NCBI GenBank assembly: GCA_021808425.1
Contig: JAKBBS010000041.1
Location: forward strand, 1 to 22,497
Length of the DNA stretch: 22,497 nt
Reading direction: 5' to 3'
DNA from: Actinomycetes bacterium
Lineage (GTDB): Bacteria > Actinomycetota > Acidimicrobiia > Acidimicrobiales > Palsa-688
Shown: piece by piece, positions 17,138 to 22,497 of the stretch
Numbering within the stretch: the first letter of the stretch is position 1
Layout: every line of letters starts with the position of its first letter
The notes under the pieces: generated by a model
Seen by the model: the letters and a program-made list of their open reading frames with translations, nothing else
Told to the model about the DNA's origin: nothing
Databases searched by the model: none
Position numbers and translations under genes: made by a program

Positions 17138-17758
17138 TTACAGAACGCTGAACCCGACGGGAAGCGGGTGGCGTCCAGTTGCGGCAAGCAGCAAAGGACC
17201 GGCCAATAAACGGCGCGACGCGAGTCCTGCCAGCACCTTCAAAGTCTCGGTAGCGGCCACTTCGGGGAGCTCCAGCGGAGATCGCAAAGCAGACGCAAGG
17301 TCACAAGTGTGAACCGTGAGCTCGAAGGTGCGCGTCGGCAGGTAGTCCACCAAACGCATTCCACCTACCGGCGTGGTCAACAAGCTATCGCCGTCGTCGG
17401 CTCGGACCCGGTCCAGGACACGCTCGGCAAGCTCGCCTACAGCGCTCGCTGGGTCCTCCCCTAGCGCCACCCCGGCGTCCCTACCTCGCTGAGCCACTGC
17501 GGCCGGATCCCCACCGGCGGCGAGCACGACGCTGAAATAGTCGACGGGAGAGTCCACCTCGACGGAGGCCGCAGGATTGCCCAGGTACGCCTCGACTGTC
17601 AGCATTGCCCGGCTCGTGTGACCGACGAGGTCGCGAACGGTCCACTCGCCGAGCGCCGGCTCGTCCCAGTGCCCTGCTCCTGCGTGGACGCCGCTGGCGA
17701 ACCACCGGACCGCTTGCTCGAAGGCTTTCCGAGCATTGTTCCAGTCATCGATCTCCAT
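17138..17758 (-). CDS. MDMPI-fold (mycothiol-dependent maleylpyruvate isomerase N-terminal, DinB-like) protein
   Basis: A 206-residue four-helix-bundle protein. The metal triad expected for this fold is present: His47 in LVGHTSR, and Glu146 and His150 in FELTVHTCDLA. The surrounding motifs (GEWTVRDLVGH; a C-terminal helical domain to GFSVL) agree. Founding members isomerise maleylpyruvate in aromatic catabolism with mycothiol as cofactor; many relatives are uncharacterised thiol-transfer enzymes. Mycothiol is made by actinobacteria, which fits the other evidence for the host. ATG 17758 is preceded by a -10-like TACTGT at six bases, so it probably starts the long minus-strand transcript. Confidence 0.87.
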   Translation of the reverse strand: MEIDDWNNARKAFEQAVRWFASGVHAGAGHWDEPALGEWTVRDLVGHTSRAMLTVEAYLGNPAASVEVDSPVDYFSVVLAAGGDPAAVAQRGRDAGVALGEDPASAVGELAERVLDRVRADDGDSLLTTPVGGMRLVDYLPTRTFELTVHTCDLASALRSPLELPEVAATETLKVLAGLASRRLLAGPLLLAATGRHPLPVGFSVL

Positions 17759-17770
17759 GACGTTACAGTA
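17759..17770 (-). promoter_or_regulatory. Leaderless-type -10 element for the MDMPI-fold gene
   Basis: On the minus strand TACTGT (17770-17765) lies six bases before ATG 17758, with no Shine-Dalgarno. It overlaps the stop of the small interrupted frame at 17763-17975. Confidence 0.4.
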
Positions 17771-17975
17771 GCTCTCGCAGGTGCGCGTCGACCTCTGCAG
17801 CTACGTGACTGACGGCCTCAACAACGCCGCCTAAATCACCGGGGAGTCGCCATCAGGCACCCTTTGCGGCCTCCGCTGCCGGTGAGGGCTCGAAGGCGGC
17901 GAGGATTGTCTCGGCCGACATATTCCGTGGACTCAGCCTCCAGCTCGGCAACCGCACGGTTGTCCTAATGCCCAT
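17763..17975 (-). pseudogene. Possible small reading frame interrupted by an in-frame TGA
   Basis: From ATG 17975 a 40-codon frame ends at TGA 17855-17853 (peptide includes TTVRLPSWRLSPRN and ETILAAFEPSPAAEAAKGA). The same frame continues, open, for 29 codons to TAA 17765-17763 (GGVVEAVSHVAAEVDAHLRE), four bases before the MDMPI-fold start. Both halves have the composition of helical protein, but no homologue is recognised and no ribosome binding site is seen. It may be a decayed small gene, a chance frame, or the tail of a lost neighbour. Confidence 0.25.
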
Positions 17976-18130
17976 GAAGCATGTCATCGGTCAAAGGGAA
18001 TCGCGAAAATGATCTTACTCATGACACCTTATACGGAGGATGTGACGCGATGCCCGCTATGGCCGCGATGACAAAGCGTCGTTGCGTCGATCGAGGTGCG
18101 CCACCTACCATGTCAAAGACAGCACTACGA

Positions 18131-18166
18131 GTGGAGGGAAGCGAATGGGTGGAGGCAAGCGAATGG
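18131..18166 (+). repeat. Tandem duplication of ribosome binding site plus start codon
   Basis: Two 18-base units, 18131-18148 and 18149-18166, differ at one base (GTGGAGGSAAGCGAATGG). Each contains GGAGG, a seven-base spacer and ATG (18145 and 18163), in the same frame because the unit is six codons. Confidence 0.9.
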
Positions 18167-19131
18167 GTGGCCGAGCGGCGGCTCGGGTGTCCGCAGGTGT
18201 CACGGTCCAGGCACTTGTGCTTGGTGCGCTGCTCGTCGGCAGTGCGACGCCAGCTTTCGCTGCGCGCCCAGCTCACAACGGCGGCGGCGGCGGGGGCGGG
18301 GGCGGGGGCGGAACGACCACCGGCTTCGACGTGTCCTACCCTCAGTGCGGGGCGACCCTTCCGACCTCGACAGCGTTCGGCATCGTCGGAGTAAATGACG
18401 GTCGTGCCAGCGACTTCAACCCGTGCTTTGCTCCGCCCTCGTCGACTTCGGGCTACACTCAGAGCGAGCTTTACTGGGCCGAGAGCACATCGACTGGTAC
18501 AGCGAAGCTCACGTCGAAGGCCTTGTTGTACGTCAACACGGGCGACCCCGGGAACGTGTACAACGGGCAGGTCATCGGTGACTGGCCGACATCGTCGAAT
18601 TCCCTGGACCCGTACACCGCATGCTCGACTACTACGGTCACATTGTCATCAGGAACGTACTCCGTTGGCGCAAACAGCGACGGCTGCGCCTGGCAGTACG
18701 GCTACAACATGGCGCAAGCGGACGCAGCGTCACTCACGAGCGCGGCTACTGCGATCGCCAACCAAGAATCAACCGTCCCCGTGCCCGCCACACCGTCGAG
18801 TTACCCGTGGTGGCTCGACGTGGAAACCGCGAACACCTGGCAGATCACCAAAATGAACGTCGCCGACCTGCAGGGGATGATCGCCGGCCTGGAGGCTGCG
18901 GGGGTCCAGTACACAAATCTAGGGGTTTACTCGACGTCCTCGCAGTGGAACTCCATCACAGGCGGCACGATGACGACCGCTTCGGGTTCGCTCTATGGAC
19001 TTGCGAACTGGATACCGGGAGCCAGGACCCTTCGTGGTGCCGAGTCGAACTGCACCCTAACTTCGTTCACTGGTGGCCGCGTCACCATCACGCAGTGGAC
19101 CGGGACGATCGACAACGATTATGCCTGTTGA
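18145..19131 (+). CDS. Secreted GH25-like (lysozyme-type TIM-barrel) protein
   Basis: A 328-residue exported protein. A Sec signal peptide covers residues 1-39 (basic start, hydrophobic core, ATPAFA before the predicted cleavage). A run of 11 glycines (46-56) follows, then a domain with GH25-like landmarks: GFDVSYPQC with Asp62, FGIVGVNDGR, WWLDVETANTW with Asp225 and Glu227 in the DxE position, GVYSTSSQWNSITGG, and VTITQWTGTIDNDYAC at the C-terminus. These suggest a muramidase or related glycan hydrolase outside the cell, but overall similarity to GH25 is weak by eye. Six cysteines in the mature part allow three disulfides. ATG 18145 is preferred, ATG 18163 is equally well placed, and TTG 18082 is a poor alternative. 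Confidence 0.82.
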   Translation: MGGGKRMGGRAAARVSAGVTVQALVLGALLVGSATPAFAARPAHNGGGGGGGGGGGTTTGFDVSYPQCGATLPTSTAFGIVGVNDGRASDFNPCFAPPSSTSGYTQSELYWAESTSTGTAKLTSKALLYVNTGDPGNVYNGQVIGDWPTSSNSLDPYTACSTTTVTLSSGTYSVGANSDGCAWQYGYNMAQADAASLTSAATAIANQESTVPVPATPSSYPWWLDVETANTWQITKMNVADLQGMIAGLEAAGVQYTNLGVYSTSSQWNSITGGTMTTASGSLYGLANWIPGARTLRGAESNCTLTSFTGGRVTITQWTGTIDNDYAC

Positions 19132-19160
19132 TTGACGGGCTGCCAAATCAATCGAGACCA

Positions 19161-19508
19161 ATGATCATCATAGCCGGACAGATTGAAGTGGCTGATGCCA
19201 CTCGACGTGACGGCATCGTCGCCGGTTCAGTCCGTTTCCAAGCAGCAACTCGCGAGGAAGAGTCAGGGTGTCTGGCATATTGTTTTGCGGCGGACCCGGT
19301 CGTTCCCGACCGGATTCAGGTCTACGAACTTTGGAGCGACGAGGCTTCCTTGCAGGCACACTTCAGCCATCCGAACTACCTCCATATGCGGGCCTTCCTG
19401 CGCGAAGCAGGTCTCAAAGGTGCGGACAATCGTAAGTACCACTGCGACATGGTAAAGCCTGTTTACGACGGCAACCGAGTTGCGAGGGCGGATTTCGACC
19501 ACGACTGA
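19161..19508 (+). CDS. Antibiotic biosynthesis monooxygenase (ABM) domain protein
   Basis: A 115-residue ferredoxin-like-fold protein of the ABM family, cytosolic and probably dimeric. Typical are the opening IIIAGQIEVAD, SVRFQAATREEESGCLAYCF, then RIQVYELWSDEASLQAHFSH with the conserved E-x-W and HF. Relatives are cofactor-independent quinol or anthrone monooxygenases (YgiN-like) or haem-degrading enzymes; which applies is unclear. ATG 19161 begins the homology; an open frame reaches further upstream but overlaps the GH25-like gene. It is 29 bases after that gene, so the two may be co-transcribed. No ribosome binding site is obvious. Confidence 0.82.
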   Translation: MIIIAGQIEVADATRRDGIVAGSVRFQAATREEESGCLAYCFAADPVVPDRIQVYELWSDEASLQAHFSHPNYLHMRAFLREAGLKGADNRKYHCDMVKPVYDGNRVARADFDHD

Positions 19509-19658
19509 TCACGGATCTAGGACAACACTGTGCGTGGCAAGCGCCAGAGAGGCCCTTCGCAACCGTTACGAGCGAATTAGGGCAATCGAGCGAGAGGCAC
19601 GAGCCACCCAGGCCCCCCACCAGCCACCTAGGCAACCGGCGCCCAGGCTGTGGGCACC
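19509..19658. other. 150-base gap, nothing identified
   Basis: A plus-strand frame here gives a helical peptide (SAREALRNRYERIRAIER) without start signal or recognised homology. I see no supported feature. Confidence 0.3.
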
Positions 19659-20147
19659 TCAACGCAGTCTGTAGAGGTCCTCGCCCGCGTCGTAGACGAC
19701 AAGCGTCTCTGGGTCAGACTTCCACGCTTGGTGGTTCACTGCGGCCGGGTCGTGGTAGCGGATATGGGTTCTGGCCGACAACTCCGCGGCTGACCTCCAC
19801 GCCTGTCGGGGCTCGCCGAACGTCGCACCGTGGAGGCGACCTCCCGCGGCTGTGACGAGGCAGGACGCGACCGTGTTCGTCGGGACCCCACGCCGGCGCC
19901 GATCTTTCCGAACTCTACGAAGGTCGATAGCGGCGTGCGTCCCGAGCGCGACCAGCACGGTGAGCCGGCTGACGCGACCGCGCAGCGCCCGGCGTATCAC
20001 GTCGAGGAGGAGAGGAAGTGGGCAGGTTCTCGTCGCATCGGGGACCAAGACGCGAACACTGGAACCGTCGACGGGCAAGGATACCAAGTGCCGAGCGACG
20101 AAAGCGTTGATCTGCTCGTCGCCGACAACCTGATCCGCGCCGCCGAT
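19659..20147 (-). pseudogene. larA: Relic of LarA-like (nickel-dependent lactate racemase family) gene with internal deletion
   Basis: The minus-strand frame begins with sequence like the LarA N-terminus: GGADQVVGDEQI, then VLVPDATRTCPLPLLLDVIR and LTVLVALGTHAA. About 40 residues later it continues with what resembles the far C-terminal half of LarA (HGATFGEPRQAWRSAAELSA, then THIRY). Intact LarA-family proteins are about 420 residues; this frame has about 160, so the middle, including the nickel-cofactor lysine and histidine region, is missing. No ATG or GTG precedes the homology (the first start is TTG 20087, inside the domain). The last 30 residues match nothing I know. Intact members racemise lactate or related 2-hydroxyacids. 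I am confident of the N-terminal likeness and less so of the C-terminal one. Confidence 0.65.
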
Positions 20148-20229
20148 ACTGGCAGTCGTTGCAGCAGAAGTATTACCGTTTGGCTAGTTGGTCATGGCAA
20201 ATCCGCGGCAACGCTGTGTGGTGGTTGCG

Positions 20230-20488
20230 CCATCTTGGCTCCTCTGGCTCCGATGGTCGGGTTCTACCCGTCGGTGTACGTCGGGGCGCCATGGTGGTTC
20301 CTAGACGCGCCTGACGCAATCGGTCGCTTCCGAGTTGCGGTCAGCGAAACTATCGGCTTTACCCGCACTTCGGGATTCGTGGACGACACCCGCGCGTTCT
20401 GCTCGATCCCCGCACGCCACGACATGGCACGCCGCCTCGACGCAGGCTTCTTGGCCCGCCTTGTCGCTGCACGTCAGGCGGCGCCGAT
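20230..20488 (+). pseudogene. uxaC: Relic of glucuronate isomerase (UxaC) C-terminal part, fused to next relic
   Basis: This stretch encodes the UxaC C-terminal signature: LAPLAPMVGFYPSVYVGAPWWF, then DAIGRFRVAVSETIGF, and GFVDDTRAFCSIPARHD with the following RRLDAGFLARLV. Intact UxaC is about 460 residues and converts D-glucuronate to fructuronate (and galacturonate to tagaturonate). Only some 85 residues remain; the N-terminal three quarters are absent, and the frame upstream runs antisense to the LarA relic. The last 20-30 residues of UxaC are also missing, because the frame passes directly into mannitol-dehydrogenase-like sequence at about 20485. Not expected to be functional. Confidence 0.75.
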
Positions 20489-21056
20489 CCGATTGGTGCA
20501 TCTGGAGCTCGGGAACTTCTTCCGGGCACATCGGGCGTGGTTCACCGAGCGCGCCCCCGACGCAGAAGGCTGGGGATACGCCGCGTGCGCCGGGCGCGCC
20601 AGCGAGCTTGCAGCCGCATTGGCGACCCAGGACGGTCTCTACACGCTCCTCGAGCGAGGCCCTGTTTGCGATACCGCCCTGACCATCGCAAGCGTGGCCG
20701 AAGCCCACGTCGGAGTGGATCATCCGGCGTGGCTGGAAAGTGTCGCCTCCCCGCAGGTGGCGGCTATCACTATGACCGTGACGGAGGCCGGCTACTGCCT
20801 TCGATCCGACGGTGGTCTGGACGCCGACCGAAGTGATGTCACCGTCGACGTCGGCCGCCTGCGCGCTGACATCACAGCACCGGTGACCACGGCCCCCGGC
20901 CGGCTCGTCGCCGGCCTGGCCGCTCGGCGCGCCGCTGACAGCGGCCCTATGACGCTTGTGCCCTGTGACAACGTTCCGGGCAACGGGGAGATGACGCGAC
21001 GTGTCGTCGCGGACTTTGCCGAACAGTGCGAGGAACTCGCATATTTCGCGAAGTGA
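20489..21056 (+). pseudogene. Relic of mannitol dehydrogenase-family (uronate reductase-like) N-terminal domain
   Basis: In frame with the UxaC relic, this segment encodes the N-terminal Rossmann domain of the mannitol dehydrogenase family (mannitol 2-dehydrogenase, fructuronate and tagaturonate reductases). Landmarks: VHLELGNFFRAHRAWF, WGYAACAGR, QDGLYTLL, MTVTEAGY, PVTTAPGRLVAGL and LVPCDNVPGNGE. Family proteins have about 450-490 residues; here the frame stops after about 190, before the catalytic C-terminal domain with its Lys/Asn/His site. The nucleotide-binding motif is damaged: the usual HLGLGxFHRAH reads HLELGNFFRAH, with Gly to Glu and His to Phe. Fructuronate reductase is the next step after UxaC, so the pair looks like an eroded uronate pathway. 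Confidence 0.78.
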
Positions 21057-21108
21057 CCCGAGGTTTCGGGATATGCCTGTCGCGCTACGGACCGGGCAGA
21101 ATGGGAAC

Positions 21109-21549
21109 ATGAACAGCCAAGGCAATGATCCGGCCAAGCGAATCGTCGTCGGTATCGACGGCTCCCCGTCATCGATTGCGGCAGCCGAGTGGGCAGCCCG
21201 GCAAGCCGAGCTCACTCAAAGCAGCCTGCACGCGGTCACAACGTGGCATCCGCCGACGAGCTTCGGCTACCCGATGCCAATTCCCGAAGGCTACGATCCT
21301 GCAGGCGACGCGACGGCCGTACTCCACGACGCCGTCGCCAGTCTGCGCTCCCGGCATCCCAACGTGGAGATCCACACCTCGGTCGCTGAGGGCCATCCGG
21401 CGCCGATCCTCGTCGATGCATCCACTGGCGCAGACCTTCTCGTCGTCGGCAGCCGGGGTCATGGCGAGTTCGCGGGTATGCTTCTCGGCTCGGTCAGCGA
21501 GCACTGCGTCGGCCACGCCCGCTGCCCCGTGGTTGTATTCCGACACTGA
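21109..21549 (+). CDS. Universal stress protein (UspA family)
   Basis: A single-domain, 146-residue Usp protein. It has the N-terminal IVVGIDGSPSS strand-loop with Asp, the helix EWAARQAEL, and the ATP-binding signature near the C-terminus, GSRGHGEFAGMLLGS followed by CPVVVF (G-x2-G-x9-G-S pattern), so ATP binding is expected. Such proteins respond to starvation, oxidative stress or hypoxia in actinobacteria. ATG 21109 gives the usual family length; ATG 21073 and an upstream frame to 21001 overlap the relic and lack homology. No strong ribosome binding site is seen. Its stop overlaps a CTG that may start the next gene (CTGA). Confidence 0.9.
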   Translation: MNSQGNDPAKRIVVGIDGSPSSIAAAEWAARQAELTQSSLHAVTTWHPPTSFGYPMPIPEGYDPAGDATAVLHDAVASLRSRHPNVEIHTSVAEGHPAPILVDASTGADLLVVGSRGHGEFAGMLLGSVSEHCVGHARCPVVVFRH

Positions 21550-22202
21550 GCGAAACCCGAGTATGCCTCGAGGTCGGGACGACTTGGACGTTCGCGACGG
21601 CGCTCGACTGGCCGGGTTGGTGTCGGCGCGGCCGCGGCGAGGAGCGGGCCCTCGAATGCCTCCTTGACTATGAGGACCGCTACCGTGCCGTTGTGGGTGA
21701 ACTTTTCGACCCGGGTCCGCTCGAGATTGTCGGACGAAGCTCGGGCGATCGGACGACTGATTTCGGTGCGCCGCACGTCCAAGGCCCCTGGGACGCCGAG
21801 GCTCTGACCGCTGGCGAACGAGAAAGACTGACCAGCGTCCTATGGTCGAACTGGCGGTACTTCGATAGGGTGATCTCAAAGGCACCAGCCGAGCTCACCA
21901 AGGGACCTAGGGGAGGCGGACGCGACCGCGACGCCATCGCCGACCACGTTCGAGAGGCCGAGCGCGCCTACAGCGCGAAGCTCGGCACCCGGCTCCCTCC
22001 CCGCACGCCGTGGGGGCAGCAACGTCGAAAGATCTCGGATGCCCTGAACGACACGAGACAGGAGGGTCAATGGCCCAGCCGTTACTTCATCCGCCGCTGC
22101 GCCTGGCATGTGCTTGACCACGCGTGGGAGATCGAGCAGCGAGCGCCGACCGTGTTCGACTTGCCTCCGGCCGGAACTTCGAATTCACCCGGAGTCTCGT
22201 GA
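21546..22202 (+). CDS. DinB-like (four-helix bundle) family protein; start codon unclear
   Basis: The conserved C-terminal half is AIADHVREAERAYSAKLG, then RRCAWHVLDHAWEIEQR, a pattern of DinB-like putative metal-binding proteins. The first conventional start is GTG 21693, but good coding sequence continues upstream in the same frame: TWTFATALDWPGWCRR from 21582, then ALECLLDYEDRYRAVV. Upstream of 21582 the frame is open back to a stop at 21387-21389 but has no ATG, GTG or TTG. CTG 21546, overlapping the Usp stop, is the only near-cognate start in a sensible place, and I use it provisionally (218 residues). Either a rare start is used, or the true start was lost by mutation. Function unknown; the conserved histidines suggest a metal-dependent transferase or hydrolase. 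Confidence 0.7.
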   Translation: MSETRVCLEVGTTWTFATALDWPGWCRRGRGEERALECLLDYEDRYRAVVGELFDPGPLEIVGRSSGDRTTDFGAPHVQGPWDAEALTAGERERLTSVLWSNWRYFDRVISKAPAELTKGPRGGGRDRDAIADHVREAERAYSAKLGTRLPPRTPWGQQRRKISDALNDTRQEGQWPSRYFIRRCAWHVLDHAWEIEQRAPTVFDLPPAGTSNSPGVS

Positions 22203-22222
22203 CACATTGACGCTTCGCATGA

Positions 22223-22402
22223 CGCTGGAACTCGGCCGCGAAAACCCTGCCTGAAGGTCTGCTTCGGCGGATCAACAGGGCGGTAGGTGTCGATCTCGTC
22301 GAGGCGCTCACGGGTTTGGAGCCGACCGATCTCCAATCGGTGCAGCTCGACGTGCACCGCCGGGCGGCGGCCAGATGGCAGTCGGTTTCGACGGGGCGGT
22401 GA
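22223..22402 (+). pseudogene. Short unidentified gene fragment
   Basis: An open frame without ATG, GTG or TTG at its beginning encodes a protein-like helical stretch (LLRRINRAVGVDLVEALTG, then LEPTDLQSVQLDVHRRAAAR) and stops at 22400-22402. An ATG at 22219 lies in a neighbouring frame that stops after 11 codons, so a frameshift near 22250 could have broken a small gene. I do not recognise the family. Confidence 0.3.
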
Positions 22403-22497
22403 TAGTGGCCGATATCGCCAGTGATCGCAGCACCCCGGAACAGAGTGCACACCCTCACATGATCCGGGTGCGAGTCGATGATGTAGAAGCTGCGTTT
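22375..22497 (+). CDS. Partial frame, possible VOC-like protein (runs off the window)
   Basis: From ATG 22375 the frame is open to the right edge (41 codons). The text VGFDGAVIVADIAS followed by HPHMIRVRVDDVEAAF resembles the middle of VOC/glyoxalase (PhnB-like) proteins, where a strand is followed by VxVDDVxxAF. The N-terminal VOC module is not present upstream, and no ribosome binding site is seen, so this may be a fragment or an unusual start. Confidence 0.3.
   Translation, partial: MAVGFDGAVIVADIASDRSTPEQSAHPHMIRVRVDDVEAAF

Larger units (their letters stand above)
17759..18144. other. 386-base region between divergent genes
   Basis: This contains the interrupted small frame described separately (17763-17975), then about 170 bases leading to the GH25-like gene. 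CTTATACGG near 18028-18036 could be a -10 region for that gene, without a convincing -35. I looked for a c-di-AMP riboswitch, often found before cell-wall hydrolase genes in actinobacteria, and did not recognise its conserved core. Confidence 0.4.

Noticed and set aside
17981..18394. Plus-strand 137-codon frame near the GH25-like start
   Set aside because: Overlaps the signal peptide and domain coding in another frame; no motifs.
19128..19155. Eight-pair stem (TTGATTGA / TCAATCGA) after the GH25-like gene
   Set aside because: Weak AT-rich stem with a 12-base loop and no T-run; not convincing as a terminator.
19480..19674. Plus-strand 64-codon frame with helical peptide
   Set aside because: Overlaps the ABM gene end, no start signal and no recognised family.
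20301..21215. Minus-strand frame of 304 codons opposite the UxaC/mannitol dehydrogenase relic
   Set aside because: The plus strand has clear family motifs; the minus frame has none and also runs into the Usp gene.

Overview
The window is a high-GC chromosomal segment, most likely from an actinobacterium. The signs are GTG and TTG starts, several apparently leaderless genes, a mycothiol-type maleylpyruvate isomerase (MDMPI) domain protein and thiolase/DUF35 CoA chemistry. The class (for example Acidimicrobiia) is only a guess. I see no rRNA, tRNA, CRISPR array, phage gene or insertion sequence. The names below rest on motifs read by eye, not on database searches.

Left part (1-10,120): a Tat-exported, lipidated flavin oxidase (cut by the window edge) diverges from a His/Asp-rich zinc/cobalt exporter, which is followed by an SDR. 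Next is a minus-strand operon: metal-dependent amidohydrolase, SDR, ThuA-like protein, cytochrome P450. It is transcribed divergently from an ACMSD-like amidohydrolase. A second SDR and P450 pair follows; the two P450s are paralogues. Together these look like an oxidative/hydrolytic pathway for an unidentified organic substrate. No ferredoxin or ferredoxin reductase for the P450s is present.

Middle (10,183-17,758): a free-standing threonine-synthase-like PLP enzyme is followed by a long minus-strand run. In transcription order this is MDMPI-fold protein, Rid-family protein, two SRPBCC proteins, crotonase, HMG-CoA-synthase-like/DUF35 fusion, SCP-x-type thiolase and VOC protein. The crotonase, fusion and thiolase form a tight CoA-thioester module with overlapping or close spacing, which could finish degradation begun by the P450/SDR/amidohydrolase genes. 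Several enzymes carry substitutions at canonical catalytic positions, so the exact chemistry is open.

Right part (17,759-22,497): a secreted GH25-like protein with a duplicated translation start, then an ABM monooxygenase. After these comes a gene graveyard: a lactate-racemase-like (LarA) relic with an apparent internal deletion, facing a glucuronate isomerase C-terminus fused in frame to the N-terminal domain of a mannitol-dehydrogenase-family enzyme. A universal stress protein and a DinB-like gene without a normal start codon follow. The window ends in short gene fragments. This part looks like a locus that once held sugar-acid catabolism and is being eroded.
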